NCBI RefSeq assembly: GCF_000143415.4
Contig: NW_003314355.1
Span: forward strand, 324,302 to 388,301
Origin: Selaginella moellendorffii
Taxonomy: Eukaryota > Streptophyta > Lycopodiopsida > Selaginellales > Selaginellaceae
DNA length: 64,000 nt
Direction: 5' to 3'
Part shown: positions 33,193 to 44,477 of the stretch, piece by piece
Position numbering within the stretch: the stretch's first letter is position 1
Layout of the letters: each line of letters opens with the position of its first letter
Made by a program: the position numbers and the translations under genes
The notes under the pieces: model-generated
Database searches by the model: none
The model's input: the letters and a program-made list of their open reading frames with translations, nothing else
What the model was told of the DNA's origin: nothing

Positions 33193-34200
33193 TGTCACGA
33201 ATATGACTTCGGGTATAAAAACATAGTTATCAACCAGTCCTTATAGACACTCTCTCCTTACTGCCACAACGACAGAAGGTTGGTATTGCTGGTTTCTTTT
33301 ATGGTCTCCACCCAAGTTGAGAAATTGATCAACACATATGCACTTAGACTGGAAGGGCACTAAAAAAAGAAATCATAAATTGTCAATAAGTAAGCATACT
33401 TAACATAGTGATGAGAAACTCATATTGTTGGCTTGCACTTATTAGTATTGGGAACCCCCACGATATTGAGATTAGTCCCTCAATATTCGCTAAATACCTT
33501 GTGTATCAAACACCCTTGCTATCATGCCGTTTATGTTAGTCTCACTTTGGTCTTAAATACTATTTATGAAAAGTATCTAAATTTGCTTATTTGGCATGTC
33601 TATAGAATGTAAAGATTGTCTTAAACACAATGGTGTTCGTCCTATGTCTAAATTCACAATCTAGAGACATTCTATATTTATTAAATTTCAAACTTGTCCC
33701 AGATACTAACTCCTAGTACTAAGGGAAACTTAGGGTGGAAGCCCAAAGTGTGTGTTCCTCGGGGGGGGGGGGGGCGGCGAGGTGGGGGGAGGTAGGGGGT
33801 TTTGAATATATAGTATGAATAGTGGGTAGGTCAGGTATGGCTGACCAACTTGAAGTATAGTAGGGATAGTAAGGTCTAATAACCAATTTTATAGGAACCT
33901 TTCAACAGTGCACCTGAACTAACTTGAGGTTGAAATTAAAGCTTAAGGGCTTAGATAAAAGTGAGCATGGACTCAAGTGGTGCAAAAGGGGCCACCCAAG
34001 GAAATGCTTAAGAGCAACTCCCACTCCCAACAAAGAAACCGACTATGGTACTTTTGGCTTATGTGAAGTGGTGTCTTAGTTGAGTATTCTGCAACTCATT
34101 GGTCCTCGCCCTTTCTAAAGGCTTGGGCCTTCTCTTCCGAATGGAAGTGGGGGGTACCCATACTAGGCCGTTAGGCCATAATGTTTCCTTTGGTGTCCCG
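33193..34200 (+). repeat. Dispersed LTR-like repeat, copy 1
   Basis: The stretch starts TGTCACGAATATGACTTCG right after a polypurine tract and is similar over about 670 bp to 63001-63665 (same orientation). Shared blocks include AACACCCTTGCTATCATGCC, a TAGTGGGTAGGTCAGG block and the G-rich run. A shorter, more diverged similarity continues to about 34190 (GGTACCCATACTAGGCCGTT). TG start plus polypurine tract suggests the 3' LTR or solo LTR of a Ty3/gypsy-like element. The right border is not clear and no retroelement proteins were recognised. Confidence 0.55.
33761..33801 (+). repeat. G-rich run inside the repeat
   Basis: Fourteen consecutive G residues followed by further G runs (GGTGGGGGGAGGTAGGGGG); a candidate quadruplex. 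The second copy at about 63582 has only seven G. Confidence 0.7.
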
Positions 34201-35450
34201 AAGCAAGTGTTGCATCTAAAGCTTAGGATTTAAAGGGTTTTATGACCAAGTTTTGTTGTACCAAGGGATGTTAAGAACTTAGAGGCTTAATGTGTTTAAT
34301 TATTTGTGCCTACGGGGAGTGTAGCCAAACTTTAAATTCAATATAATCCAGAGAGGAGGATTGGAAGAAAATTTAGAAATCCGTGGATAGATAGCTAATG
34401 CTCTATTGTTTATGCAATGAGTTGCTAAAACCAAATAAAACCAAGTAGAAGCTAGCACAATAAAATAGAACTTTGGCGAGAGAACTTAATTAATGCCAAG
34501 GCCGTGGTGATTGAATAAATAAAGTAAGTTAACAAATTGAAAAGGAAAAATTTATAGCTTACACTAGTACCACTTATAAATCCTTCAATGCCTCTTCTTA
34601 ATATTCCTTTAGATCCCAGCCCATCAACTAAAAAACTCTTAGTGCTTTCCATCCTTTTGAGAGGAAGGGATGATATGAACTCTAAATATATAGTTATGAT
34701 GTTATATATTAATATTAACATAGTGGGATTTTAATAGCCGTTAGATTGGTTTCAATCTAGACCACTCACTCTTGTATATAAATTATAGTTTTTGGGCTAA
34801 TTGATATGTATATTTCTATATTCCATTTCCATATTCCATGCACTCATAGTTTTAATTTTGCATAACCATGTAATGCATGGAAAAGAAATCAAGTATAAAT
34901 TTTTTATGTTTTGTATACCAATCTAGTTTTGACATAATTTTCTAGTAAAACAGTGGTAAAATAAATTATTATAAGTAAATTTATTTAAAATGGAATGTTA
35001 ATATTCTTTTATCCTAAAGTTTATTGCATTGATGCCACCATATTGAAAAGTTAATATTCTATAGTGGCTTGAAATCACTAAAATCAATTATTTAGATTAC
35101 TTTGTTAATATTTTTACTTCCATTTCAACTTGATAAAAAATTCTTGCTGAATTTATTATATTTAACTAATGTTTTTAAAAAATTCATTAAATTTGTTTTA
35201 ACTTATTAAATAAAATTTGTTTTCTATAATTTTTTTGGCAATTGACAGATTACATTTTAAAATACCTTCTTATTAGTGGGTCCAACAATTAACATACATT
35301 TAGATCAAGCTATACCCCACATAAATGAGCTTATCAAATTAATTAATAATTAATCAACCAATAGAGCATATTCTTAGATGCGGTGTTTAGTGAAGAACAT
35401 CCACAGCAATTAGGTAAAACCCGTTTTATACCCTTAAGAAAGCGCACCCT
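34200..35450. other. AT-rich intergenic DNA
   Basis: Low-complexity AT-rich sequence; nothing gene-like was seen. Confidence 0.5.
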
Positions 35451-35573
35451 AGTTGTTCTTGTGAATCAATCCAATGGAGAGTGAAAGGAATGGAGCTGCT
35501 CCTGCCGTAGCAACTGCCGGATCTGGCGCAATTGAATGATCTGTGAGATTGAGGGTTTCCCGATCGGGGCAAA

Positions 35574-36635
35574 ATGCCGCAGCCAGACGCGCTCGACGCG
35601 CTGGACCTAGTCGAGCAGGGTTTAGGTGCCAGGAATTCGCCGCTGGAGCAGCAGTCGGCCCATCATCACCAGCAGCATTCGTCCAAGAGCGTCAAGATCG
35701 ATAGGTTCCTGTGGTTGCGCCGGATCTTCCTCCTGGCTCTCATTTTCACCGCCTCCTTGTCAATGTTGGTGGCCCTCTTGTTCTCGCTAGCCCGAGTCAA
35801 CAGCACCAGCCTTGGTCGTGGCGGCGGCGGCGGCTGGGAATTCATCGAAATCTCGCGAGAGCAGCAGCAGCAGCTCTTGAATCTCAGATTCCCCAGGAAC
35901 ATCGACGAGCTGCGATCGCTCCGGGAGGCCTTGGGGAATTACCAGCAGCAGCACCGCCAACTTATCAAGCTCGGCATCATTTGCCTCTACTTGTTCCTCC
36001 AGGCATTCATGCTCCCCGGCTCCATCTTCCTCAACATTCTCGCTGGATCGTTTTATAGTTTCTTCGAAGCTCTGTTCCTTGTCACGGTAAAGGATCGATC
36101 AAAACCGTTTTTTTTTTCTTGGACCTTGACGAGTGAGATGTTTCCAGGTTTTGGCGACTCTAGGATCTTCGCTGTGCTACATGCTGTCGCGCTTTATTCT
36201 CAAGGACATTGTTTACTACTACTTCCCGGAACGTTGCGATCGCCTCGCCAAGGAGGTCCACTCTCACCGCCACAACTTACTGAATTACGTGCTTTTTCTC
36301 CGGATCACCCCGCTGCTTCCAAACTGGTTCATCAATGTCGCGTCTCCGCTGGCTGCTGTGCCTTTCAGGTGATTTGATCTGGAGAACTTTGGAGGAGCTC
36401 TCTCTGATAGTATGATCATTGTGGTGGCAGGGAGTTTTTTCTTGGGACCTTTGTCGGTGTCATCCCGGCGGGCGTGGTGGCTGTCAAGGCGGGCAGAATT
36501 TTGTCGCAGCTCAATTCCCTCAACGATCTCTACGACTCGCGCACCCTGGCTGCGCTCTTCTTTCTCGCTTTTCTCGTCATCCTCCCCGTGGTTTTCAAGC
36601 GCAGGGAGCTCCGAAACGCCGCCAAGGCAACTTAA
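35574..36635 (+). CDS. VTT-domain (DedA/TMEM41-like) integral membrane protein
   Basis: Three exons (35574-36086, 36148-36368, 36431-36635) give 312 aa. The N-terminal cytosolic part is Gln/His-rich, followed by a first membrane segment (FLLALIFTASLSMLVALLFSLA), a Gln-rich loop, and the VTT core: LYLFLQAFMLPGSIFLNILAG, a segment with GSSLCYMLSRFILKD, the family hallmark LRITPLLPNWFINVASPLA, then FFLGTFVGVIPAGVVAVKAG and a last hydrophobic segment before a basic tail. Members of this superfamily are lipid scramblases of ER membranes (TMEM41B/VMP1) or their relatives. The closest plant relatives are SNARE-associated Golgi family proteins. The start is the first ATG in the frame. Confidence 0.88.
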
Positions 36636-37799
36636 TTCTTTCTCTACACTGACACTATACATCTATCGATCGCACTGTTCTTAGTAGGAAGAACGCGACG
36701 TGGATATGAGCGAGACACTAAACTACACTTCCCAAGCGAGTAACGTTTTTCCTTTTCTCTTTTCTCGTACTAACGCAGCTCGTTCAATCTGTGTTGGTAA
36801 GTTTGATCTTACGACAGAGATTCGTGTTTACGCGACTTGACCTTGATACAGGATCCTATACTTTCGCATCCAGAAATTTTCGATATGCTGTGACGAGTAG
36901 CAGCTCCACAGGACAGGCCTGTGGAACTCAGTGTTCATGGCGATTTGAAGCCATCGCGTGCCATGGTTACAAGCGAAGAGCAGAGTTGCAATCCGCTGTG
37001 ATCATTCCGTCCCAGGAAATAAAGTCTGTTGCCACGGAACTTCGCGCGCATAGTTTTCTTGTCACATTGTACGTGACGCGAGCTATTAGAATGTCATAGG
37101 CAGCAGTGCAGGAAACGAGGTCCCCTTTCCTATAGCATGATGGTTCCAGTATTATCGTCCTTGCCTCACTCAAGTCCTTTGACTTGACGGGCGTATGCTG
37201 ACAAGAGCACAGACCAGGAAACAAGATCCGTTTCTGTGAACAAGTCGAAGCTCTCCTTCGCTGCTTCTGGAGGTCATTTCTGTCTGTAAACCGCAAGAAT
37301 GTATTCCATGAACAAGACTGTCCTGGGGCATCGAATCAAACGGCCTCAACAAGATGCCTTGTGCTCGAAGAAGAATGTTCAAAGAAACGACGCTCGACTG
37401 TGGCATCGCGCGAAAAGAATTCCCGTGCCTGGTCGAGCTGATGTTCCAGGAGAAGACGTGGCGTCGCATACATCTGTGGATGAGAACATTCTGGACGAAT
37501 CTTCCCGATCGACAGATGCTCGGGAGTTGCCGATGAATGTCACCCTGCTGCCGTGATGGAGCTGCGGTAGCTTGCCCAGCGCATCTTCCACATCCTCTAT
37601 CGATTGGGCATCCAACCCCAGGAGCAGGAGAAGAAATCGTTTTGAAGGCCTGCGTACATTTCCATGCAAGGAACCAGAGCTAAAAAGAATGTCTTGCAGG
37701 CTTGCCCTCTTCTCTTCTTCGTGAGTATATTGTGCTGTGACTGGCGGGAGAATAAGACGGAGAATAAGATCGACAAGGAGGCAGGCAAACCCTCGCAAA
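36636..37799. other. Spacer without recognised gene
   Basis: Only short open frames on both strands with no family resemblance; probably intergenic DNA, possibly with decayed coding pieces. Confidence 0.4.
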
Positions 37800-38538
37800 A
37801 TGGAGAAGGGAAGAGGCAAGGCCGATGGAAGTACTAGGTGCTTGTACAAGGTATTGAGGGATTCATTGCTGCTTGCGACTGCTTGTGATCGTTTGTGGGT
37901 AGATCCTCGGAGTGGAATACGTAGCATCGACCAAGGAGATCAGAAAGGCATACATTAAGCACACACTGGAGCTGCATCCCAACAAGAATCCGGAAGACAA
38001 GGTTTAGATTCTCATCTAGCATTTCTTTTTGAAACTGAGCTCTTGTTTCCCTCGCAGGACACCATGAAGAAGTTACATGACGCTTTTGTGATCTTGGGAG
38101 ATCCTCAGAAGAGAGCACTCTATGATGGAATGGGTTGTGTTGTAAGTTCTTTTTTATTCTTTTGTTTCTTTTCTCTCTTTGGTTATTCATCCTTGTTTTT
38201 TTTTCCCTAGGAATCAGGAGATTGTCGCGCATCACCGTATGACTGTTGTAGGAGAAGAAATGAGGTAAGTGATAGCTTTATAATCATCATACTTCTTACA
38301 ATAATTTTTTTTTATAGCATGTTACTCTCGACAACATCGAAAGTTTTTGTGAGCACCATAGAGGTTCAGAGGCCGAGGTTAAAGATCTCAAAGGTCTCTA
38401 TATGAAACATGGAGGCAATATGGACAAGTAAGTGAACAATTTCCATGCATACTTCAAATGTTTTGATGCAGAGTGTTTGCTAACCTCATGTGCTCGGAGC
38501 CAAGGGAGGATTCTCATCGTTTTATGGAAGTGCTATAA
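37800..38538 (+). CDS. Truncated DNAJC9-like J-domain protein with HPN instead of HPD
   Basis: Six exons (37800-37850, 37903-38001, 38058-38141, 38211-38264, 38318-38427, 38472-38538) join to 154 aa. The J domain reads CLYKILGVEYVASTKEIRKAYIK, then LELHPNKNPEDKDTMKKL and LGDPQKRALYDGMG. After it comes the DNAJC9-type segment (LDNIESFCEHHRGSEAEVKDLKGLY, NMDKVFANLMCSEPREDSHRF) and then an early stop. The universally needed HPD tripeptide, which drives Hsp70 ATP hydrolysis, is HPN here. Several residues between helix III and the next part are missing, and the usual C-terminal half of the family is absent. Either a decaying duplicate or a J-like protein that does not activate Hsp70. Confidence 0.72.
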
Positions 38539-38639
38539 TCATACATTTAATCCTAAAGCTTACTTCCTTCGTTTAAATTAGGCGCAAAGTAATATCGGAC
38601 TTGGGCAAATCAATTCCAGTAAACTTAGATTGAAGCCTT

Positions 38640-40760
38640 TATAGCAAGTGCCTCGATATTTGTTTAAAGATGTAATACATTTTTAGGTGTGATAGTTTTT
38701 CAATGTTGACGAGCTTTCGTAACTTCAAAGACATCACCCTTGTATCAACGAAGTGATTGTCAAACTTGACGGTGTCTTGTCTCTGCGCGTTGCCTTTGAG
38801 AGGGCAGTGTGCTCGAGGCTGCGAAGGAGAGCCTGGTCGATGCTGTGATCTGGTTGTCTCTGTTGGCCAGGGGTCGCAGTCACGCTGTCTCGACGACCAA
38901 TACGAACTTCCATCCAGTTTAATTCCTACCAATACGAACTTCCATCCAGTCTAATTCCTGCCACACAGGCAACCTTCTCGTCAATGACTTCGAAGCCACG
39001 AGGTTGGGATTGGGGTTCAAAGTAGATGGAAGCATCACATCCCTGCAAACATTCGTCTTGTCAAAACATGGAACAGAGGAACAAGACGCTGGGAACCAGT
39101 CAAAGACGCTAGAAAAGAATGGGAAAAACTTACCAGAACGAAACAATCGTAGAGAACGTTTGAAGCTGTACAGCCTGCTGCAAAACATTTTTCACTATGG
39201 ACTCGGCAGCCACGTTGTAGAAGCCGGGCCGCAACACAGTATTTCCCTCAGAAGTCGCACCAGTGCGGGATGGGAATGGCAAACCCCCTGGGAATGGAAA
39301 GCCTATAGACTGGATCAAAACGGCTATAAAACTTAGGCAGTTCTGGGTTGATGCTCTAGAATTCTCAGGCCCAGTGGACGAGGACCAGTCTTGTTGTCAA
39401 GTCATGCACGCTCTCCATGTACTCACCAGAAACTCGAAGATCGACCTCCACAATTCTTCGTTGCTTCGCCACAGCATGCAGTTGCTGTCCCGACATATCC
39501 CGGATCAAAACGGCTATAAGACTTATGCAGTTCTAGGTTGCAGAGGACCAGTCTTGTTGTCAAGTCATGCACGCTCTCCATGTACTCACCAGAAACTCGA
39601 AGATCGACCTCCACAATGCTTCGTTGCTTCGCCTGCTGTCCCGACATATCCCGGATCAAAACGGCTGCTTCTTCTCCGCCAGCTTGCGGAGCTCCTCCCC
39701 GCCGGCCTGTCCACCTTCGCAGGCGTCCAGCTCGGGACTTCCATACGTCATCGCCAGCTCCTCAAACCCGGAAAAAATGGAAGCACGCGCTGAGAATATT
39801 AGAATCTTTTATGGATATTCTCGTCAACTAAATAAAGGACAAATAACACGGAATGCTATAATGTCTTCTCTCCTAAACTAAATAAAGGACAAATAACACG
39901 GAATGCTATAATGTCTTCTCTCCTAAACAAACGAAAGACCTAAGAAATCCAAGTCAACCAGCTGGGTTGATGGGTCTTAGCTAAAATCTCCATAGGGATT
40001 AGGCCACCTTCCAATATTAGAATTCTGTAAGGCATTCTTGCAAATCATTGATTCAACGTTTCAATTCAGCTATTTTACACCAGATTCCTACACCCCTTTT
40101 GTGCAAACTCCAACCGTGCTCAAGTATCGAGCAATGAAAGTGCAGCACTGCTTGGCAATGATATTAAGGTCGATGGTTTGAAATAGACTGAACTTTTATT
40201 TAGGATCAGATTGCTGAATTCAGGAGTAAAATATCATCCCAATTTAATAGCATCAAACAAAAAGCTTCCACTCACGAACAACAAGTGTTTCGATGAAGGC
40301 TAAACACTTGTCAACGTTCACAAATGTCTACAATGTCACATGTTCATTTCCTAGGTTGGCTCCTTCAGTGTTGGTAACACTGTGGTATAAGATGGACGGG
40401 ACCATTAAAAACTCTTATTTGCACAGGGTGGATGTCAAGGGATTTCTCGTCTGCGGACATAATGATGATCACCATGTCAACACTAGTTGCAGTGACGAAG
40501 CACACTCCCTTTCTCAGACAAACAATTGACACGTAGTCCAATGTTACCCGCTCGAAGCCTAAGTCCAAAACTTTCTTTACAGCGTCGGCTTCTTCCATAG
40601 TCATACGCTCGACAAAATCCTTGAACCCCCACCTCATGTCTGCAATGTACGAGTCCCTTCTCCTTCTGTAAAGTGCTGGCTCAGGTGTACCTTTGGCAAC
40701 AAACCTGGCCAGTTGTCATGGTATGAGACCAGTGTAAAATAGGAGATCGTTGACGTCTAG
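38640..40760. repeat. Region of small local duplications and fragments of the neighbouring locus
   Basis: Holds a 32-bp direct repeat (about 38897-38960), two to three degenerate tandem copies (about 39314-39665) of the segment 41160-41345, and a 50-bp perfect tandem duplication (39841-39938). No intact gene was recognised; a minus-strand frame at 40365-40637 may be a further exon piece of the locus at 40771-42014. Confidence 0.6.
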
Positions 40761-40770
40761 TTCCTTGAAG

Positions 40771-42014
40771 TTATAGCCGGCTAAGCCAGGAAGTGAACTC
40801 TTCGTTGTCAAATGGCTCATTGAATGGAGGAAAAAGACCAATATCCGTTGCTATGAACTCACCCTTATACGTCGTGCACCAGACAGCTCTACATCTGTTG
40901 ACAATCCAGCTCAGATATTCTCTCGCAACTTGACGATCCTCTTCATTGTATACTGATTGACATCGACGTCCAGAGCATTTCCGTCTTGCAAAACTCTTCG
41001 ATCTTTCCCATGGTGTCACATTCCAGAATTTCCAATTGCTTCCAAAACATACGTCAGCTTCGCCGCCGACTGAACCAGCTCTGACAAAAGAATATAAACG
41101 ATCACTGCATTCTCGCTCGTAAGTGTAGAGATAGCTCGCCAGGGCATGTTCTCCACAATTCTTCGTTGCTTCGCCACAGCATGCAGTTGCTGTCCCGACA
41201 TATCCCGGATCAAAACGGCTATAAGACTTAGGCAGTTCTAGGTTGCAGAGGACCAGTCTTGTTGTCAAGTCATGCACGCTCTCCATGTACTCACCAGAAA
41301 CTCGAAGATCGACCTCCACAATGCTTCGTTGCTTCGCCAAAACATACGACTTGCCTCTACCCGGATGTCCTTGGAAGTGGATATCACTTTGAACCTTGAC
41401 TTCTTTGAGTAGAGACCGGAGCTTTGGACGGCCAACGTAAGTAAAGGACAGCGGTGGAGAGAACAATGTGTCTGAGAAGCACGGAATAGTCAAGCTCGAC
41501 AGATTGCAAAGCTGCATCAAGCCCTCCTCTCGGTTTAAGTTGCTGAATTGCTGCACGATTTTCTTGTGCCGCTGCCACGCCTTCGAGGCAAGGGAAACTT
41601 GTTTGCCAACGTGACGAAGTGAGGAACAAAGTTTGATTGGCTAAAGATTTTTAAACACAGTTTAGTACCTGTTTGGGGGACTGGAAGCATGTCTGGCAAG
41701 AGCCATCGAAAAACTTCCAGCCTGTGGAGATAGTAAGAAGGTGACACGTCTTTAAATGCTTGCAAAACTTCCCGTGCTGCCGATGGTGGCAATAGCTTGT
41801 GGAAGAACTCGTTCGGATCGTTGATTTCCTCATAGAGCCAGGATAAGATTTCTGGTTCCTCCACAGTAACACCTTGCTCCCTTCCTGACGAGTCAGGTCC
41901 GTCTCTTATACCAACTACAGCTTTCTCCACTAGATCCTTAGCGTGCTCACCAATTTTCAATCCCTGCTCCTGAAGACTTTTTCTTTCTATGCCTCGACCC
42001 ATCACCTGCCTCAT
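40771..42014 (-). pseudogene. Unrecognised locus, frame-broken, with a P-loop-like motif
   Basis: Two minus-strand frames together look like one protein. The first (42014 to about 41640) starts MRQVMGRGIERKSLQEQ and includes FHKLLPPSAAREVLQAFKDV and HRLEVFRWLLPDMLPV. The second (about 41620 to 40771) has HVGKQVSLASKAWQRHKKIV, YVGRPKLRSLLKEVKVQS, the Walker A-like FQGHPGRGKSYV and a C-terminus DIGLFPPFNEPFDNEEFTSWL. The two frames can only be joined across a 28-nt gap that is too short for an intron and gives the wrong phase, so a frameshift is likely. The layout (short motif, GxPGxGKS, Trp- and Phe-rich end) weakly recalls Crinkler/RHS-type P-loop proteins; that is a guess. Confidence 0.4.
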
Positions 42015-42217
42015 CCTCGATCCATTATAAACCCCAAACCCTTTCTATCCTTGATGCCATTAAAATGTGCACATGTTTTAACTTGACTGCTTCCTCAGGT
42101 GGTGCACCCTTTGAATTCGATTTGAATTTGAATTGACAAAAGAAGTATATACATGGCCCACGATCACTTTTGTGATCATTAAGCCGCGAGCTTAGAAAAA
42201 GACTCCAAAGAGGGAAT

Positions 42218-44111
42218 TTAGAGCCTGGGAAGGGGAATGTGTGTTGCTTGTATGCTCCTGACAACGTTGGACTCGAGGATGTCGATCATGGTAGGATCTC
42301 TAGCGCACCGCGGCACCTTGAACTGGGCGACGCTCCCCTCCCTGTTGGAAACCACGTAGTCGACAATCCGATCGAAGGTCCCGTTCTGCAGGAGCTTGAT
42401 CTCCATGGCTCCCACGCTGCCTTCTCTCCGATTCCTCAGGTAAACCACAGACAAGGACGACTCGAGCATCGAGCAGCACTCCTTCAGCTTGAGCAGCTCC
42501 ACGCTCGAATCCGAAACCGGCAAGGAGAGCTCCCAGTAGACCACGTAGTGGCCCGGATGCGAGCAGAGATCGACCCTGCTCGTGTAGTCCACCACAAAAA
42601 CATCCTGCGGCAGCAAAGAGCAGGCGTTGACGACCGCGGTGTGGAGCTCGAGCTCGTCAGTCTTGTCCGTGTCGACGCTGAGGAGCACTCCCGCGCGGCG
42701 GACGAAGGCAAACTGCGGCGCGCTGTTGTAGAAATCCACCACTCGCAGCACGTCCCCGACCCTGTATCTGTACAGCCCCGCGCGATTCGTGATGACGAGC
42801 TCGTACTCCTTCCCGAGCTCCACGTCTGCCAGCTCCACAAGATCACCACTGGAGCTGTTCTTACAGTTCACTGGGAGGAACTCGTAGTATGCGAAGGAAG
42901 GGAAGATGGTGTAGAGGATTGGCGATGGAGGGGAGAGAGGACTCAAGTTGACCCCGAGGCTGCTGCACTCGGAGGAAGCGTAGAGCGGCGAGGCGATGGG
43001 CAATTCGCCGCTGAGGAAGTCGATGACCGGGACATACTGCTGCATGGATCCGGTGACGATGGTCTGGATGACTCGGGCGTTCGGGAAGAGGCGAGTGATG
43101 ATCCCGCGCCAGTTCTTCTTGCTGCACTCGCGTTCGATCGCGTCGGCCAGCTCTGGATTTGGCTTCCGCAGCACCGCGTTCACGGCGTGCTTTACCGAGA
43201 GGTCCGAGATGATGTTGGAGTTAACTTTGCCGGATCGGATGTCCTGGCACAAGTCTCTCCAGCAATCGCTGAGGCGTTTCATACTCCGGACCAGAGTCGA
43301 CGCGAATGGCGCGCCGAGTGTGGCGACTTGGGTGGACTGGACGAGGCCGCACAGGAGGTGCGCGTAGCTGGATTGATCGAAGTCGACGCAGAGGAGAACT
43401 TGGTCTGGGCTGGTGAAGCCCGAGCTCGGATCGATCTTCCGGTTGAGAAACGCGGGGCTGGTGAAGTATCCGCTGAGACCCGAGCAAGTTACGACTCCTC
43501 CGGGGGTTACTCCGGGTTTTCGCACGTAGATGAACTGCAGGCTCTTGCCTTGGATCGGTATTTGTCTGGAGAAAAAGAGAAACAACGATTTGAGTGAGAT
43601 AATCTGTCAGCTTGACAAATGATATAACTCTCACTTGTTCAAGCAGGCGCGAGAGATTCTATTCATCAACACGGACTCGATGTCGTAAGTTTCCGACTTT
43701 GGGAAGAGCTTTTGCTTGCCACCCGAGGTGCCGGAGCTGCAAGTTAAACTTGTGTAAGTTTCCACGGCGCCGGGAGATTTCTTTCAAGTTACGTTACCTT
43801 GTCAGCATTTGACGGACTGGAGCATCGGTGAGAATTCTCGAGTCGTCGCCGCTGGCCATCCGCGTGATGTCGGATTCGATGTCCGTGTAGGACGAGAGCG
43901 GCATGGCTCGCTTGAAATCGTCGCGGCTTGGGACTCCACACAGGCCGTGTCGCTTGAAGTATTCTACGTTGGCATTCTTTGCGAGTATTTGCTCCAGAAT
44001 GCCGGCTTGCACAGCGCCAACGTCGCGAGTTATGTCGCCAACAAAGTCGAGGATTTGATCGTCCGAGTCTCTGGTGTTCATGACGAGCTGAGCGTCATAC
44101 CAGTGATCCAT
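42218..44111 (-). CDS. GH3-family acyl acid-amido synthetase
   Basis: Three exons (44111-43798, 43736-43635, 43565-42218) give 587 aa, the normal GH3 size. All three adenylation motifs are visible: SSGTSGGKQKLFP (ATP loop, exon 2), YASSECSSLGVNL, and YRYRVGDVLRV. Other GH3 marks are the N-terminal NANVEYFKRHG, RHAVNAVL-like helix, FLPVNC and the C-terminal FKVPRC. GH3 enzymes adenylate a plant acid hormone (jasmonate, auxin or other) and couple it to an amino acid in the cytosol. The hormone specificity cannot be read from the sequence alone; lycophyte GH3s fall outside some of the flowering-plant groups. The start is the MDHWYDAQLV ATG. The intron-poor structure with the split in the ATP loop (phase 2) is typical of the family. 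Confidence 0.93.
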
Positions 44112-44477
44112 AGCTCGAAAGCAGATCGCTTTAAACTATGCAAGCAAAGAACAAGGAATGCGGTAGGCTGGGAGAGATTTGGCAGAGATAGAGAAAGAGA
44201 GCGCTATCGATGATGGAACAAAGATTTACCAACTGCTGGCTTTTATAGAGAAAGAAGCCATTCACGAGTCACGACCAAAAAAAAGTCCGAATACTCTTTC
44301 TTTGAAATCGTCGTCCTGCATGTTTTCACCGAGGAAAAAAGAGAGAGAGAGAGTCATAGTTGGAGCACACTTCGATCCGTGTGTAAACTTCGGCCAATCA
44401 ATGTTGAAGTCAGCAATATACTAGAAACCTGAAACCTCGTAGCCTCCTAAAACCCGACCGTGACGTATTCACAAGAA
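44112..44477. other. GH3 promoter and EMSY-like 3' flank
   Basis: Contains a short GA run (about 44340-44355). No gene recognised. Confidence 0.5.

Noticed and set aside
39314-39665. Possible CRISPR-like or satellite array
   Set aside because: Only two to three imperfect units, matching a nearby locus; in a plant genome this is a segmental duplication.
42239-43597. 452-aa open frame antisense to the GH3 last exon
   Set aside because: It mirrors the GC-rich third-position pattern of the GH3 exon, has no start context, splice structure or family resemblance, and its composition is what the reverse complement of GH3 codons gives.
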